The notes: generated by a model from the letters alone, not told the origin. Shown: positions 8,502 through 17,133, counted from the stretch's first letter. The stretch: DNA of 64,000 nt from LMUY01 sp965276785 (GCA_965276785.1 OZ255629.1:4092001-4156000); one strand, 5' to 3'. A program made the numbers and translations.

Positions 8502-9989
8502 TCATTTGAGATAGCGCGTCGCCAAATGCGCCTCGAAATCCGCCGGGTCGAGCGGCTTGCCGGTAGCCTCGCGCAGCAGGTTGTTGAAGCCAAGCCGGCT
8601 GCCCTGCCCGTGAACATGGCTGCGCAACCAGGCGAGTAGCGGCCTATTGTCACCCTCCGCCAGCGCCGAATCGAGTTCCGAAACATCCCGGCGCGCCGCT
8701 GTCATCAACTGCGCCGCCGCCATCGCGCCCAGCGTATAGCTCGGAAAGTAGCCAAACGCACCGTCATACCAATGAATATCCTGCAGGCAGCCTCGCGCGT
8801 CATCGGGCGGGCTGATGTCGAGCAGGCAGTGCAGGCCCTCGTTCCAAGCGCCAGGCAGGTCCGCCACCGCGAGCTCCCCGGCGATCAGCGCCTGTTCCAG
8901 CCGGAAGCGCAGGATGATATGCGCGGGATAGGTCATCTCGTCCGCATCCACCCGGATGAACCCCCGCCCGACCCGGCGCCACAACCGAGCCAAGTTGTCG
9001 CCAGCAAACGCCTCCGCGGGGCCGCCGAACGTGGCGAGCAGTTGCGGGCCGAGCCAGCCGAGATAGGCATCCGACCGGCAGGCCTGCATTTCGGTGATCA
9101 GCGATTGGCTCTCATGCACCGCCATCCCCGCTGCCTCGCCCACCGGCTGTCGGGCATAGGCCGCCGGCAGCCCGCGTTCATACAGCGCGTGCCCAGTCTC
9201 GTGCAGCACGCCCATGATGGCGCTGGCGCAATCGGCTTCGTCGTAGCGCGTGGTGATGCGGATGTCGGTGGGCGTGCCGCCGCAGAACGGGTGGGCGGAG
9301 CGGTCCAGCCGGGCATGGCTGAACTCAAGCCCGGCGCGCTGCGACAGCCGACGGCACAACGCCTCCTGTGCCTCAGCCGGGAACGGACCCGGCAAGGCCA
9401 GCGGCTGCGGCTTGCGGGCCTGGATCTCTTCCGCGCGCGGCAGCGCCTCGGCCAGAAACGCCTCATATTGCGTGAACACCGGCCCGACGTCAGCCGTGCC
9501 GACCCCGGGTTGGTAGCCATCCATCAGCGCGTCGTAGGGGCTGAGCCCGAGCACGGGCGCCATCGCGTCCGCCGCCTGCCGGGTGAGGCTGACCACCTCG
9601 GCCAACAGCGGCGCAACCAGCTTGAAGTCGGAGGTCCGCCGCGCCTCGCGCCACACTTTCTCGCAGGCGGAACAGGCGCGGGCGGTGGCCTCCACCAGCG
9701 AGCCCGGAACGGCGGTGGCGCGGACGTAGGCGCGGCGCATCAGCCGCAGGTTGGCCGCGTCCCAGCGGTCGGCCGACGGCGTGGTCTCAGCTTCGGCCAG
9801 GTCGTCGCCGGTCGCCGGGTCCACCAGCATCTGGTGCGACAACCCGGCGAGCACCGCCAACTGGTCGCCCCGCGCAGCACCCCCGCCCTGCGGCATCATC
9901 GCCGACGCGTCCCAGCCGAGCATGGCGGCGGCCTCGCCTAGGGTGGCGATACGGGTGAAGCGGTCGCGCAGGTGGCTGGAGGCGGTCAT
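8502..9989 (-). CDS. Carboxypeptidase Taq (M32) metallopeptidase
   Basis: 495 residues from ATG 9989, which overlaps the surf1 stop by 4 nt (ATGA); an upstream in-frame start at 10010 lies inside surf1 and is less likely. The zinc motif HETGH near residue 262 (MGVLHETGHALYERG) and the flanking ESQSLITEMQ segment identify the M32 family, which removes C-terminal residues from peptides. The length matches the family (about 500). It sits in the cox3-DUF983-surf1 run, where alphaproteobacteria more often have ispH or go straight to thrC, so it may be a lineage-specific insertion. Cytoplasmic. Confidence 0.93.
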   Translation of the reverse strand: MTASSHLRDRFTRIATLGEAAAMLGWDASAMMPQGGGAARGDQLAVLAGLSHQMLVDPATGDDLAEAETTPSADRWDAANLRLMRRAYVRATAVPGSLVEATARACSACEKVWREARRTSDFKLVAPLLAEVVSLTRQAADAMAPVLGLSPYDALMDGYQPGVGTADVGPVFTQYEAFLAEALPRAEEIQARKPQPLALPGPFPAEAQEALCRRLSQRAGLEFSHARLDRSAHPFCGGTPTDIRITTRYDEADCASAIMGVLHETGHALYERGLPAAYARQPVGEAAGMAVHESQSLITEMQACRSDAYLGWLGPQLLATFGGPAEAFAGDNLARLWRRVGRGFIRVDADEMTYPAHIILRFRLEQALIAGELAVADLPGAWNEGLHCLLDISPPDDARGCLQDIHWYDGAFGYFPSYTLGAMAAAQLMTAARRDVSELDSALAEGDNRPLLAWLRSHVHGQGSRLGFNNLLREATGKPLDPADFEAHLATRYLK

Positions 9990-10705
9990 CGCGCGAGCAC
10001 CTTGCGGCAATACGCGGCGAACACCACCAGCAGCGACAAGGCCAGCCCAAACCAGGTCAGCGCATAGTTCAGGTGGTCGTTGGGCGGCCGGGGCAGGGCG
10101 GTGGCCGGGCTGGGAACCGCGCCCGGCGGTCCCATCGCCACCAGCGTGTAAGGCGCTTCCCGCGGCAGCCCCAGCGCCGCCCCGATCTTCGCCGGGTCGA
10201 GCGTGTAGAACTGCCGCTTGCCTGGGTCGTCGGTGGCGCTGAACAGGCCGGGACGGTCGGGCGTGCGGATATAGCCCTCCACCGCGACCGGGCCAGACGG
10301 TTCCACCACCGCCCCGTCTGGCGCCCAGCCGCGGTCGACCAGCACCGGCTCCTGCCGCGCGCGCTGCAACGGTTCGATCACGCGGGAGCCCAGCACCGGC
10401 CCCGCCGGTGTGTCCCGCACCTCGGCGCCATAGCGCGCTTGCTTGCCCGGCAGGAAGCTCCCTTCGGTGCGGACCTTGGTGAACTGCACCGGGTGCTGAG
10501 GCAAGGCGATGGCGGGGGCGGACTCCGCCCGGTCAATGGCGGCGAGGATGCTGAGCTTCCATTGCAGCCGCTGCAGTTGCCAAACGCCAAGACCGATCAG
10601 AATGGCCAACATCACCAGCGTGGCGACGGTGGGTACGAGCAACCGCTTTCGTGCCCCTTCCACGCGCAGACCAGCGAAGGGCGTGAGGGTCCGCACGGTG
10701 CTCAT
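9986..10705 (-). CDS. SURF1 family cytochrome oxidase assembly protein
   Basis: 239 residues from ATG 10705, which overlaps the DUF983 stop by 4 nt; an open frame further upstream is only read-through of that gene. N-terminal span VATLVMLAILIGLGVWQLQRLQWK with the family's G-W-Q-x-x-R pattern, a periplasmic domain with VLVDRGWAP, and a C-terminal span (YALTWFGLALSLLVVFAAY) fit SURF1. SURF1 helps insert heme a into subunit I of aa3-type oxidases. It lies downstream of cox3 and DUF983, the standard alphaproteobacterial order. Confidence 0.92.
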   Translation of the reverse strand: MSTVRTLTPFAGLRVEGARKRLLVPTVATLVMLAILIGLGVWQLQRLQWKLSILAAIDRAESAPAIALPQHPVQFTKVRTEGSFLPGKQARYGAEVRDTPAGPVLGSRVIEPLQRARQEPVLVDRGWAPDGAVVEPSGPVAVEGYIRTPDRPGLFSATDDPGKRQFYTLDPAKIGAALGLPREAPYTLVAMGPPGAVPSPATALPRPPNDHLNYALTWFGLALSLLVVFAAYCRKVLAR

Positions 10706-11055
10706 TCCGCCCCCATCTCGCCGGGGCGGTTGCGGAACTGCTGGGCCACCAAGAACGCCTTGAGCGGCCGCATCATCAGGATCGTGCCGGGGATCGCCAA
10801 GGCCGGCCACAGCACCGCATGCACCCAGAGCGGCGGGTTGAAGCGGAACTCCACCCAGAACGCCAGCGCCACCAGGATGGTGCTCTCAAACAGGATGATG
10901 AACGCCGCCGCCCCATCTCCGGTGTCGGCTTCGGCCAGGTTCAGGTCGCACACCGGGCAACGGTCCCGCACGGTGAGGATGCCGTCGAACAGCGGGGCCT
11001 CGCCGCAGCGCGGGCAGCGGCAGTGCAGCGACAGCCAAAGCAGGCTGCGCGTCAC
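10702..11055 (-). CDS. DUF983 membrane protein with zinc-ribbon motif
   Basis: 117 residues from a GTG at 11055, placed just after the cox3 stop with GGAG a few bases upstream. Two CxxC pairs in the N-terminal part (CRCPRCGEAPLFDG and RCPVCDLNL) suggest a metal-binding ribbon. Two membrane spans follow (AAFIILFESTILVALAFWVEF and HAVLWPALAIPGTILMM). DUF983 genes regularly sit between cox3 and surf1, suggesting a part in oxidase biogenesis, but the function is not proven. Stop and next start overlap by 4 nt. Confidence 0.88.
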   Translation of the reverse strand: MTRSLLWLSLHCRCPRCGEAPLFDGILTVRDRCPVCDLNLAEADTGDGAAAFIILFESTILVALAFWVEFRFNPPLWVHAVLWPALAIPGTILMMRPLKAFLVAQQFRNRPGEMGAE

Positions 11056-11056
11056 C

Positions 11057-11908
11057 CTACTCCGCGACCGGGACGCCGCTGCCCCACACATAGACTGCGA
11101 CGAACAGAAACAGCCACACCACGTCGACGAAATGCCAGTACCAAGCTGCCGCCTCAAACCCGAAGTGGCGCGTGGGGCTGAATTGACCAGCGCGGGAACG
11201 AAACCAGCACACCGTCAAGAAGCAGGTACCGACGATCACGTGGAAGCCATGGAAGCCGGTGGCGAGGAAGAATACCGCCGGGTAAACCCCGCCGCCATCG
11301 AACTTGAACGGCGCCTCCGAATATTCCAGCACCTGAAACCCGGTGAACGACATGCCGAGCAGAATGGTAAGGCCAAGCGCCATGATCAGGCTGCGGCGGT
11401 CCCCCTCGATCAATGCATGATGCGCCCAGGTGACGGTGCAGCCGGAGAGCAGCAGGATCATGGTGTTGAGCAGCGGCAGGTTGAACGGGTCGAAAGTATG
11501 GATCCCCGCGGGCGGCCATATGGCTGGCCCCGTCGCGTCCAGCACGTGCTCGGGGAAGAGGGCGAAATGGAAGAACGCCCAGAAGAAGCCGACGAAGAAC
11601 ATCACTTCGCTAGCGATGAACAACGTCATCCCGTAGCGCAGGCCGAGCCGCACCACCGGGCTATGCAGGCCAGGGGTGCGGCTCTCCTTCAGCACGTCTA
11701 GCCACCATAGCGCCATGGTGCCGAGGACCACCGTCAGGCCAAGTATCAGCCAGAGATAGGTGCCGAAGTGGGCGGCATGGATGATGCCGATCACCGTCAA
11801 TCCCGCCCCAACGGCTCCTGTCAGCGGCCAAGGGCTGGGGTTCACCAGGTGATAGGGCTGCTTCAGCCCGGAGCTGGCGACGGGAAGGGTGGGTGCATGC
11901 GTGTCCAT
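11057..11908 (-). CDS. ctaE: Cytochrome c oxidase subunit III
   Basis: 283 residues from ATG 11908 (MDTHAPTLP); the 16-codon upward extension lacks a signal. Typical subunit III features are YHLVNPSPWPLTGA, then seven predicted spans including RYGMTLFIASEVMFFVGFFWAFFH, the GCTVTWAHHA segment, ATGFHGFHVIVGTCFL, and the C-terminal AAWYWHFVDVVWLFLFVAVYVWG. It is an inner-membrane subunit of an aa3-type oxidase. Subunits I and II are not in the window; upstream lies a methyltransferase gene instead of the usual ctaG, so the oxidase operon appears rearranged. Confidence 0.97.
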   Translation of the reverse strand: MDTHAPTLPVASSGLKQPYHLVNPSPWPLTGAVGAGLTVIGIIHAAHFGTYLWLILGLTVVLGTMALWWLDVLKESRTPGLHSPVVRLGLRYGMTLFIASEVMFFVGFFWAFFHFALFPEHVLDATGPAIWPPAGIHTFDPFNLPLLNTMILLLSGCTVTWAHHALIEGDRRSLIMALGLTILLGMSFTGFQVLEYSEAPFKFDGGGVYPAVFFLATGFHGFHVIVGTCFLTVCWFRSRAGQFSPTRHFGFEAAAWYWHFVDVVWLFLFVAVYVWGSGVPVAE

Positions 11909-11991
11909 GGAGCGACCTATTGTGTACTGCGCCGCACTATCGCGAAAATGGGCCACGATTCAACTGGTCTGCTCCATCTGCCGCGAGCGGA

Positions 11992-12579
11992 TCAGACCCG
12001 CTCCAGCACGGCTGGGATTTCTCGGTTCTGGCCGAAACTGCCAATTGGCGCGCCCAGCCGCTCCGGCCAGCGCCAGCCTCGATCAAACAGGCCGCGCATT
12101 CGTTCCGGCGGGCAGTCGAAGGGCGGCCCACCGGGCTCTCCCGTTTGCATCAACAGCACGAACAGCCGGCCGCCCGGCCGCAGCCAGGCGTGCAGCAACC
12201 CCGCGTACTCCGCCAAGCTATCCGGCGGCAACGCGCAGAGGCAGGTCTGGTCGTACACGGCAGCGAACGGCTGGGCTGGAGACCAGGCCAGCAGGTCGGC
12301 CTCCACAACCGCGGCGGTGGCTCCCGCGGCTTCCATCCGGGCCCGCTGCACGGCTGTGGCGGTGGGCGCCGAGTCCACCACCGTCACGTCGAACCCGGCC
12401 TGCGCCAGTGCGAGTGGTTCGCCGCTGCGGCCGGCGCCCGGCAGCAAGATACGGCAGGGCGCCAGCAAGCCCGATTGGCGCCAGGCGGTGAACGCCGGGT
12501 TCAGCGTCGGCCGTTCCCAAGGCGTGCGCTCCGCCTGGAACCGGGCTTCCCAATCCAGCGCCGTCCTCCCCCCGCTCAC
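11992..12579 (-). CDS. Thiopurine methyltransferase-like SAM methyltransferase
   Basis: 195 residues from a GTG at 12579 that overlaps the acpS stop by 4 nt (GTGA). WEARFQAERTPWERP near the start is the TPMT-family opening, and ILLPGAGRSGEPLALAQAGFDVTVVD is the SAM-binding motif I region. CPPERMRGLF and the C-terminal REIPAVLERV complete the fold. Family members methylate thiol, selenide or tellurite substrates; the true substrate is unknown. Translational coupling to acpS is probably incidental. Confidence 0.85.
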   Translation of the reverse strand: MSGGRTALDWEARFQAERTPWERPTLNPAFTAWRQSGLLAPCRILLPGAGRSGEPLALAQAGFDVTVVDSAPTATAVQRARMEAAGATAAVVEADLLAWSPAQPFAAVYDQTCLCALPPDSLAEYAGLLHAWLRPGGRLFVLLMQTGEPGGPPFDCPPERMRGLFDRGWRWPERLGAPIGSFGQNREIPAVLERV

Positions 12580-12983
12580 CCGGCCGGCTCCGCCGTGATG
12601 GTGACTTGCGCCAGCGCGTAGGGATGCTCGTCGGTCAAGGTCAGATGCAGCGCCGGCCTGTGGCCCGCGGGTGTGATCGCCTGCAACCGGGCGGCCGCGC
12701 CGCCGGTCAGCGCCAAAGTCGGCTGTCCGCTCGGCAGATTTACCACCCCCATGTCGGAATGGAACACGCCGCGGCTGAACCCAGTGCCGAGCGCCTTGGC
12801 GCAGGCCTCCTTGGCGGCAAACCGCTTGGCGAAGGTGCCGGGCCGGATGCGCGGGGTTCGCCGGGCAGCCCGGGCCCGTTCAGTGGCGGTGAACACGCGC
12901 TGCAGGAAGCGGTCGCCGAACCGCTCCATCGCCCGCTCGATCCGGCGGATGTCGCACAGGTCGCTCCCCGTCCCGATAATCAC
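12576..12983 (-). CDS. acpS: Holo-[acyl-carrier-protein] synthase
   Basis: 135 residues from GTG 12983 (VIIGTGSDLCDIRRIER). It transfers 4'-phosphopantetheine from CoA to ACP. The magnesium-site motif GTGSDLCDI and the second motif FAKRFAAKEACAKALGTG are intact, and the protein is full length. The start codon sits at the downstream end of a 23-bp tandem repeat separating it from rsh: each unit supplies an AGG-type ribosome site plus a GTG/TGA overlap (see the repeat entry). The order rpoZ-rsh-acpS is a reduced form of the alphaproteobacterial rpoZ-rsh-pdxJ-acpS-lepB cluster; pdxJ and lepB are absent here. Confidence 0.94.
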   Translation of the reverse strand: MIIGTGSDLCDIRRIERAMERFGDRFLQRVFTATERARAARRTPRIRPGTFAKRFAAKEACAKALGTGFSRGVFHSDMGVVNLPSGQPTLALTGGAAARLQAITPAGHRPALHLTLTDEHPYALAQVTITAEPAG

Positions 12984-13071
12984 GCGTGCCTGCGCACGAC
13001 AATCACGCGTGCCTCCGCACGACACTCACGCGCGCCTCCGCACGACACTCACGCGCGCCTCCGCACGACAC
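12980..13071 (-). repeat. Four 23-bp tandem repeats carrying coupled mini-ORFs between rsh and acpS
   Basis: On the plus strand the units begin at 12980, 13003, 13026 and 13049; a partial fifth contains the rsh stop. On the coding strand each unit carries CGGAGG (CGCAGG in the unit next to acpS), then a 5-nt spacer and GTGA. Read from the rsh stop (TTGA overlap at 13075-13072), there are four successive open frames of a start plus seven codons and TGA, 27 nt each. Each TGA overlaps the next GTG by 4 nt, and the last GTG is the acpS start. The encoded octapeptides are nearly alike (V-S-V-V-R-R-R/H-A). Because 27 minus 4 is 23, any copy number keeps the coupling. Confidence 0.9.
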
Positions 13072-15297
13072 TCAAGCGCGCGCCCGTTCCACTTGGGTGG
13101 TGCCGGCCACCGCCCGCAGCCCCGCGATCACGTTGGACAAGTGACGTAAATCGCGCACGTCGACGTCGATCAGCAATTCGAAGAAGTCCTGCTGGCGGTT
13201 GACGATCTTGAGGTTGGTCACCGAGCCCTCGTGCTTGGAAATGGCGTTGGTGATGTTGGCCAGGGTCGCCGGCTCGTGCGCTGCAATCACGCTGATGCGT
13301 CCGGTATGGATGCCGCCGGACCCCGCGCCGCTTCCGTCCTGCTCCCAACCGACATCAATGAACCGCTCCGGCGTCTCGGCGAAGCTCTGCAGGGTGGGGC
13401 AGGTGCGGGTATGAATCGTGACGCCCTTGCCCGTGGTGACGATCCCGACGATCCCGTCCCCGGGTAGCGGGTGGCAACAGCCGGCGTAGCTGACATTCAT
13501 GCCCGGCAAGAGGCCGCTCACCGCCATGCCATTGCCGGCCGGCCGGCTGGGCGCGCGCGCCGGCAGCCCCGGGATCATTCGTGGCGCCCGCGGCGCCTGG
13601 CGCAGTTCGGGATAGATCGCGTGCACCACGTCTTTCGGCCCCGTGTTGCCATTGCCGACGGCGACGTAGAGGTCGTCCAGCGAGGCGCATTTCAGCACCT
13701 TAAGCGCCGCCTCCAGCACCTTTTCCGATCCGTCAACTCCCTCCTGGCGGAACGCCTTGGCGACGGCGGCGCGGCCCGCGTCGATATGGTTCTGCCGCTG
13801 TTGCTGCGCCATGTGGCGGCGGATGCGCGCCCGCGCCTTGCCAGTAACGGCGAACCGCTCCCAGGCGGGCGAGGGCGTGCCGCCCCGTGCCGTCATCACC
13901 TCCACTTGGTCGCCGTTCTGCAGCTCGGTGCGCAGCGGCAGCAGCCGGCCGTTGATCTTGGCGCCAACGCAGGTGTCGCCTACCTGGCTGTGCACGGCAT
14001 AGGCGAAATCGACCGGAGTGGCGCCGCGCGGAAGCTGGATCAACTGGCCCTTCGGCGTGAAGCAGAACACCTTGTCCTGGTAGAGCTCGAGCTTGGTGTT
14101 CTCGAGAAAGTCCTCGCCGGTGGTCGAGTTGTCGAGGATTTCCAGCAGGTCGCGCACCCACGGGAAATCCCGCACGTTCGACGGCAGGCCCTGCTTGTAG
14201 CTCCAATGCGCCGCCACGCCGTTATCGGCCACGCGCTGCATCTCGGCGGTGCGGATTTGCACCTCGATCTTCTGGTTGCGCGGCTCGCGCAACGTCACGC
14301 CGGTGTGCAGGCTCTGGTAGCCGTTAGACTTGGCCGTAGAGATATAGTCCTTGAACCGCCCGGCAATCACCGGATAGCTGGCATGCACCGCGCCGAGTGC
14401 CATGTAGCAGTCCGCCCGGGTGGGCACGACCACGCGGAACGCCATGATGTCGGACAATTGCTCGAAGGCGATGTTGCGGCGCTGCATCTTCTCCCAAATC
14501 GAGAACGGGCTCTTCTCCCGCCCGCTCACCTCCACCGCCGAAACGCCGCCCTCCCGGCACACCCGCACCAGTTCGCTGCGCACCTCCTCAATGATGTCCG
14601 CCCCTTGGCCGCGCAGGAAGTTCAGCCGGGCCTGGATGGTGTCGAACGCCTCGGTCTCGATCTGCTGGAAGGCGAGGTTCTGCAGCTCGCTCTTCATGGC
14701 GTCCATGCCGATGCGCTCGGCCAGCGGCGCATAGATTTCCATGGTTTCCAGCGCAATGCGCTGCCGCCGGTCCAGAGCGGTCACGAAATGCAACGTGCGC
14801 ATATTGTGTAGCCGGTCGGCCAGCTTCACCAGCAACACGCGGATGTCCTGGCTCATCGCCAGCACCAGCTTGCGGAAGTTCTCTGCCTGCGCCGAGCGCG
14901 CGGTCTTCAACTCTAGCTTGGTGAGCTTGGTGACGCCGTCCACCAAACCGGTGATGGTCTTGCCGAAGCGGGCTTCGATGGTGGCGAGCGGTATCTTGGT
15001 GTCTTCCACCACGTCATGCAGCAGTGCGGTGACGATAGTGTCGGTGTCCAGGCGGTAGCCGGCTAGGATGTCGGCCACGGCGACCGGATGGGTGATGTAT
15101 GGGTCGCCGTTATCGCGGTACTGCAAGCCGTGCGCTTGCGCGGCCATGACGTAGGCGGCGTCGATCAGCCCGGTATCGGCCTTAGGATCGTAGCTGGCGA
15201 CCCGCTCAGTGAGCTCGAACTGGCGCACGGTGCCGGGCCGCGCCGAGGCAGCCCCATCCGGGGCATACGCGATGCGCAGGAGGTTAACCGCGGCCAT
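13072..15297 (-). CDS. rsh: Bifunctional (p)ppGpp synthetase/hydrolase (RelA/SpoT homologue)
   Basis: 741 residues. It makes and degrades the alarmone (p)ppGpp. An intact HD hydrolase domain is seen (His70 in YITHPVAVADIL, HD at 94-95 in ALLHDVVEDT, then KLADRLHNMRTL). The synthetase domain follows (FRVVVPTRADCYMALG, GRFKDYISTAKSNGYQSLHT), then TGS (LPRGATPVDFAYAVHSQVGD), a zinc-finger-like stretch (SYAGCCHPLPGD) and a C-terminal ACT domain ending in VERARA. Both catalytic halves look active, as expected of the single long Rsh of alphaproteobacteria. It is downstream of rpoZ and upstream of acpS, to which it may be translationally coupled through the 23-bp repeats. Confidence 0.96.
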   Translation of the reverse strand: MAAVNLLRIAYAPDGAASARPGTVRQFELTERVASYDPKADTGLIDAAYVMAAQAHGLQYRDNGDPYITHPVAVADILAGYRLDTDTIVTALLHDVVEDTKIPLATIEARFGKTITGLVDGVTKLTKLELKTARSAQAENFRKLVLAMSQDIRVLLVKLADRLHNMRTLHFVTALDRRQRIALETMEIYAPLAERIGMDAMKSELQNLAFQQIETEAFDTIQARLNFLRGQGADIIEEVRSELVRVCREGGVSAVEVSGREKSPFSIWEKMQRRNIAFEQLSDIMAFRVVVPTRADCYMALGAVHASYPVIAGRFKDYISTAKSNGYQSLHTGVTLREPRNQKIEVQIRTAEMQRVADNGVAAHWSYKQGLPSNVRDFPWVRDLLEILDNSTTGEDFLENTKLELYQDKVFCFTPKGQLIQLPRGATPVDFAYAVHSQVGDTCVGAKINGRLLPLRTELQNGDQVEVMTARGGTPSPAWERFAVTGKARARIRRHMAQQQRQNHIDAGRAAVAKAFRQEGVDGSEKVLEAALKVLKCASLDDLYVAVGNGNTGPKDVVHAIYPELRQAPRAPRMIPGLPARAPSRPAGNGMAVSGLLPGMNVSYAGCCHPLPGDGIVGIVTTGKGVTIHTRTCPTLQSFAETPERFIDVGWEQDGSGAGSGGIHTGRISVIAAHEPATLANITNAISKHEGSVTNLKIVNRQQDFFELLIDVDVRDLRHLSNVIAGLRAVAGTTQVERARA

Positions 15298-15464
15298 GCC
15301 CCGCGGCCGCGTCGTCTCGTTGACCGGATTTCATCATGGCGAGGAGGGCAGCGACGCGGCCATCCAGGATCGTGAGACGGTGGCCGCCTCCTGGAGCGCG
15401 ATGCCCCCAAGCGGCGGCTCGCGATAACGAAGCGTGGGCATCGCTGCTCATCGGCGTTCCGGTA

Positions 15465-15863
15465 CTACCGCCGACGCCCGCCAAGCTCGGCTTCGATAGC
15501 GGCCTCGAGATCCTCGGGAGACATTTCTTCCACTGGCATGTTCGCCGTCTCTTCCTCGGCCGAGATGTCCTGCAGGCCGAAGATGTTCTGGTCGGTCGGA
15601 ATCAGATCGAGCACCTCCTCGTCCGCTGGCTCCGGCTCGGGCGCGCGGGACAGCGACTTGATCAAATCCTGCTCCAGCTTCGCTAGCGTCACCGTCTCTT
15701 CGGCGATCTCGCGCAACGCCACCACGGGGTTCTTGTCGTCATCCCGGTCGACGGTGAGTTCCTCGCCGCGACTCAGGTTGCGGGCGCGCTGGGCGGCAAA
15801 CAATACCAGCTCGAAGCGATTGGGGACGCGCTGGACGCAATCCTCGACGGTCACGCGTGCCAT
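15465..15863 (-). CDS. rpoZ: RNA polymerase omega subunit
   Basis: 132 residues. MARVTVEDCVQRVPNRFELVLFAAQRAR and KNPVVALREIAEETV are the omega-subunit signatures. The acidic C-terminal half (EPEPADEEVLDLIP onward) is a long alphaproteobacterial extension. Omega promotes RNA polymerase assembly and, in proteobacteria, contributes to a ppGpp-binding site; the neighbouring ppGpp synthase gene fits that link. The 167-bp gap to rsh (15298-15464) holds no recognisable gene. Confidence 0.95.
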   Translation of the reverse strand: MARVTVEDCVQRVPNRFELVLFAAQRARNLSRGEELTVDRDDDKNPVVALREIAEETVTLAKLEQDLIKSLSRAPEPEPADEEVLDLIPTDQNIFGLQDISAEEETANMPVEEMSPEDLEAAIEAELGGRRR

Positions 15864-15938
15864 GCGGATACGGTCTCCAGAAGTGCGGGGTCAATCCGGA
15901 TAACTAGGCGTGACGGCATGAACCCGCAAGGGCAGACA

Positions 15939-16427
15939 TCACAAGCGCCAGCAGCCCTGCTGTGGAAGGGCATCCAGCAGGGTTCGCGCCGATCGGTGCA
16001 ACACCGGATGCCACCAATCGGGCGCGACGTCCAGCAGCGGGCACAGCACGAAGCCGCGCTGGTGCAGCCGGGGATGCGGCACCACCGGGTCGGGCGCCGC
16101 GCGGATCAGCGCGCCGATGGCGATGATGTCCAGGTCAAGCGTGCGGGCGGCATTGGGCGCGGACCGCACCCGGCCATGGGCGTGCTCGATCGCCTGTACC
16201 GCCGCGAGCAGCGCCGCCGGGTCTACAGCGCCCTCCAGCCGGGCCACGCCATTCACGTAGCGCGGCTGGCCGGACGGCGGCACCGGTTCCGACTCGTACC
16301 AGGGCGAGACCGCGGCTAGGCGGAGCCCGGCCACCCCCTCCAGCGTCGCCGCCGCGCGCGAGCAGCTTTGCAGCGGCGAAGCGCCAGCCGGGCTGGGGAG
16401 ATTTGCGCCGAGAGCGATCAAGACCAT
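15939..16427 (-). CDS. folK: 2-amino-4-hydroxy-6-hydroxymethyldihydropteridine pyrophosphokinase
   Basis: 162 residues. It transfers pyrophosphate from ATP to 6-hydroxymethyl-dihydropterin in folate synthesis. Signature pieces are IALGANLPSP, VSPWYESEPV, PRYVNGVARLE, the ATP/Mg region ARTLDLDIIAIG, and VVPHPRLHQRGFVLCPL. The ATG at 16427 is the only sensible start. It is the first gene of the folK-rpoZ-rsh-acpS direction and divergent from the NYN gene; the 109-bp gap should contain both promoters. Confidence 0.95.
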   Translation of the reverse strand: MVLIALGANLPSPAGASPLQSCSRAAATLEGVAGLRLAAVSPWYESEPVPPSGQPRYVNGVARLEGAVDPAALLAAVQAIEHAHGRVRSAPNAARTLDLDIIAIGALIRAAPDPVVPHPRLHQRGFVLCPLLDVAPDWWHPVLHRSARTLLDALPQQGCWRL

Positions 16428-16536
16428 CCACGGTCCCCTTTTTCACCTTTCTGCAACGCGCCCGGCCCTCTATGGTCCACGATGCCCGCCGGCCCCTAAA
16501 AACTCGGTGCGGGACTGCAAAAAAGGAATCTCCGAC

Positions 16537-17133
16537 GTGCTTTTCTTGCCGACTGAGCGGACTGCGCTCTTCATCGATGGGGCCAACCTGTTTTCCGCGT
16601 CGCGAAATCTTGGCTTCGATGTGGATTATCGCAACCTTCTCGAGTTTTTTCGTACCAAGACCCACGTACTACGTGCGTATTACTACTCCGCCGTGCTCGA
16701 CACGGAAGAGTATTCCCCGCTCAAGCCGCTCACCGACTGGCTGGCCTATAACGGCTACACGCTCGTCACCAAGCCCGCGCGCGAATTTACCGACGCTGCC
16801 GGCCGCCGCCGCGTCAAGGGCAATATGGACGTGGAGCTCGCCATCGACATGCTGGAATTGGCGCCCCGGCTGGACCACGCCATCCTGTTCAGCGGCGACA
16901 GCGACTTCCGCCGTCTGGTGGAGGCGGTGCAACGGCAAGGCGTACGCGTATCGGTGATCTCAACCGTGCGCAGCAACCCGCCGATGATCGGAGACGAGTT
17001 GCGGCGCCAGGCCGACCAGTTCCTCGAATTGGCCGACATCGCCAGCGGCTTCACCCGCAGGCAGATGGAGCCGCGCCGCCCCGTCCGCGCCACCACCCCG
17101 GCCGACCCCTACGCCGAGCCCGAGGAGAGCTGA
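16537..17133 (+). CDS. NYN/PIN-like ribonuclease domain protein (LabA/DUF88 type)
   Basis: 198 residues from GTG 16537, preceded by AAGGA; a GTG at 16507 would add ten residues. The NYN fold is shown by TALFIDGANLFSASRNLGFDVDY (first Asp), RVKGNMDVELAIDML (second acid), and HAILFSGDSDFRRLVEAV (the GDSDF motif). These acidic residues form the metal site of a PIN-like RNase. The C terminus is basic and Pro-rich. Proteins of this type act on RNA in the cytoplasm; the target is unknown. Its stop overlaps the start of the uracil-DNA glycosylase gene (TGATG). Confidence 0.9.
   Translation: MLFLPTERTALFIDGANLFSASRNLGFDVDYRNLLEFFRTKTHVLRAYYYSAVLDTEEYSPLKPLTDWLAYNGYTLVTKPAREFTDAAGRRRVKGNMDVELAIDMLELAPRLDHAILFSGDSDFRRLVEAVQRQGVRVSVISTVRSNPPMIGDELRRQADQFLELADIASGFTRRQMEPRRPVRATTPADPYAEPEES

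Noticed and set aside
10073..11701. 542-codon plus-strand open frame
   Set aside because: It lies entirely opposite surf1, DUF983 and cox3, is Arg/His/Gln-rich and has no domain; an antisense artefact of high GC.
12980..13071. CRISPR-like array
   Set aside because: Units are contiguous with no spacers; a tandem repeat.
13471..14811. 446-codon plus-strand open frame
   Set aside because: Opposite rsh, whose domains are all intact on the minus strand.
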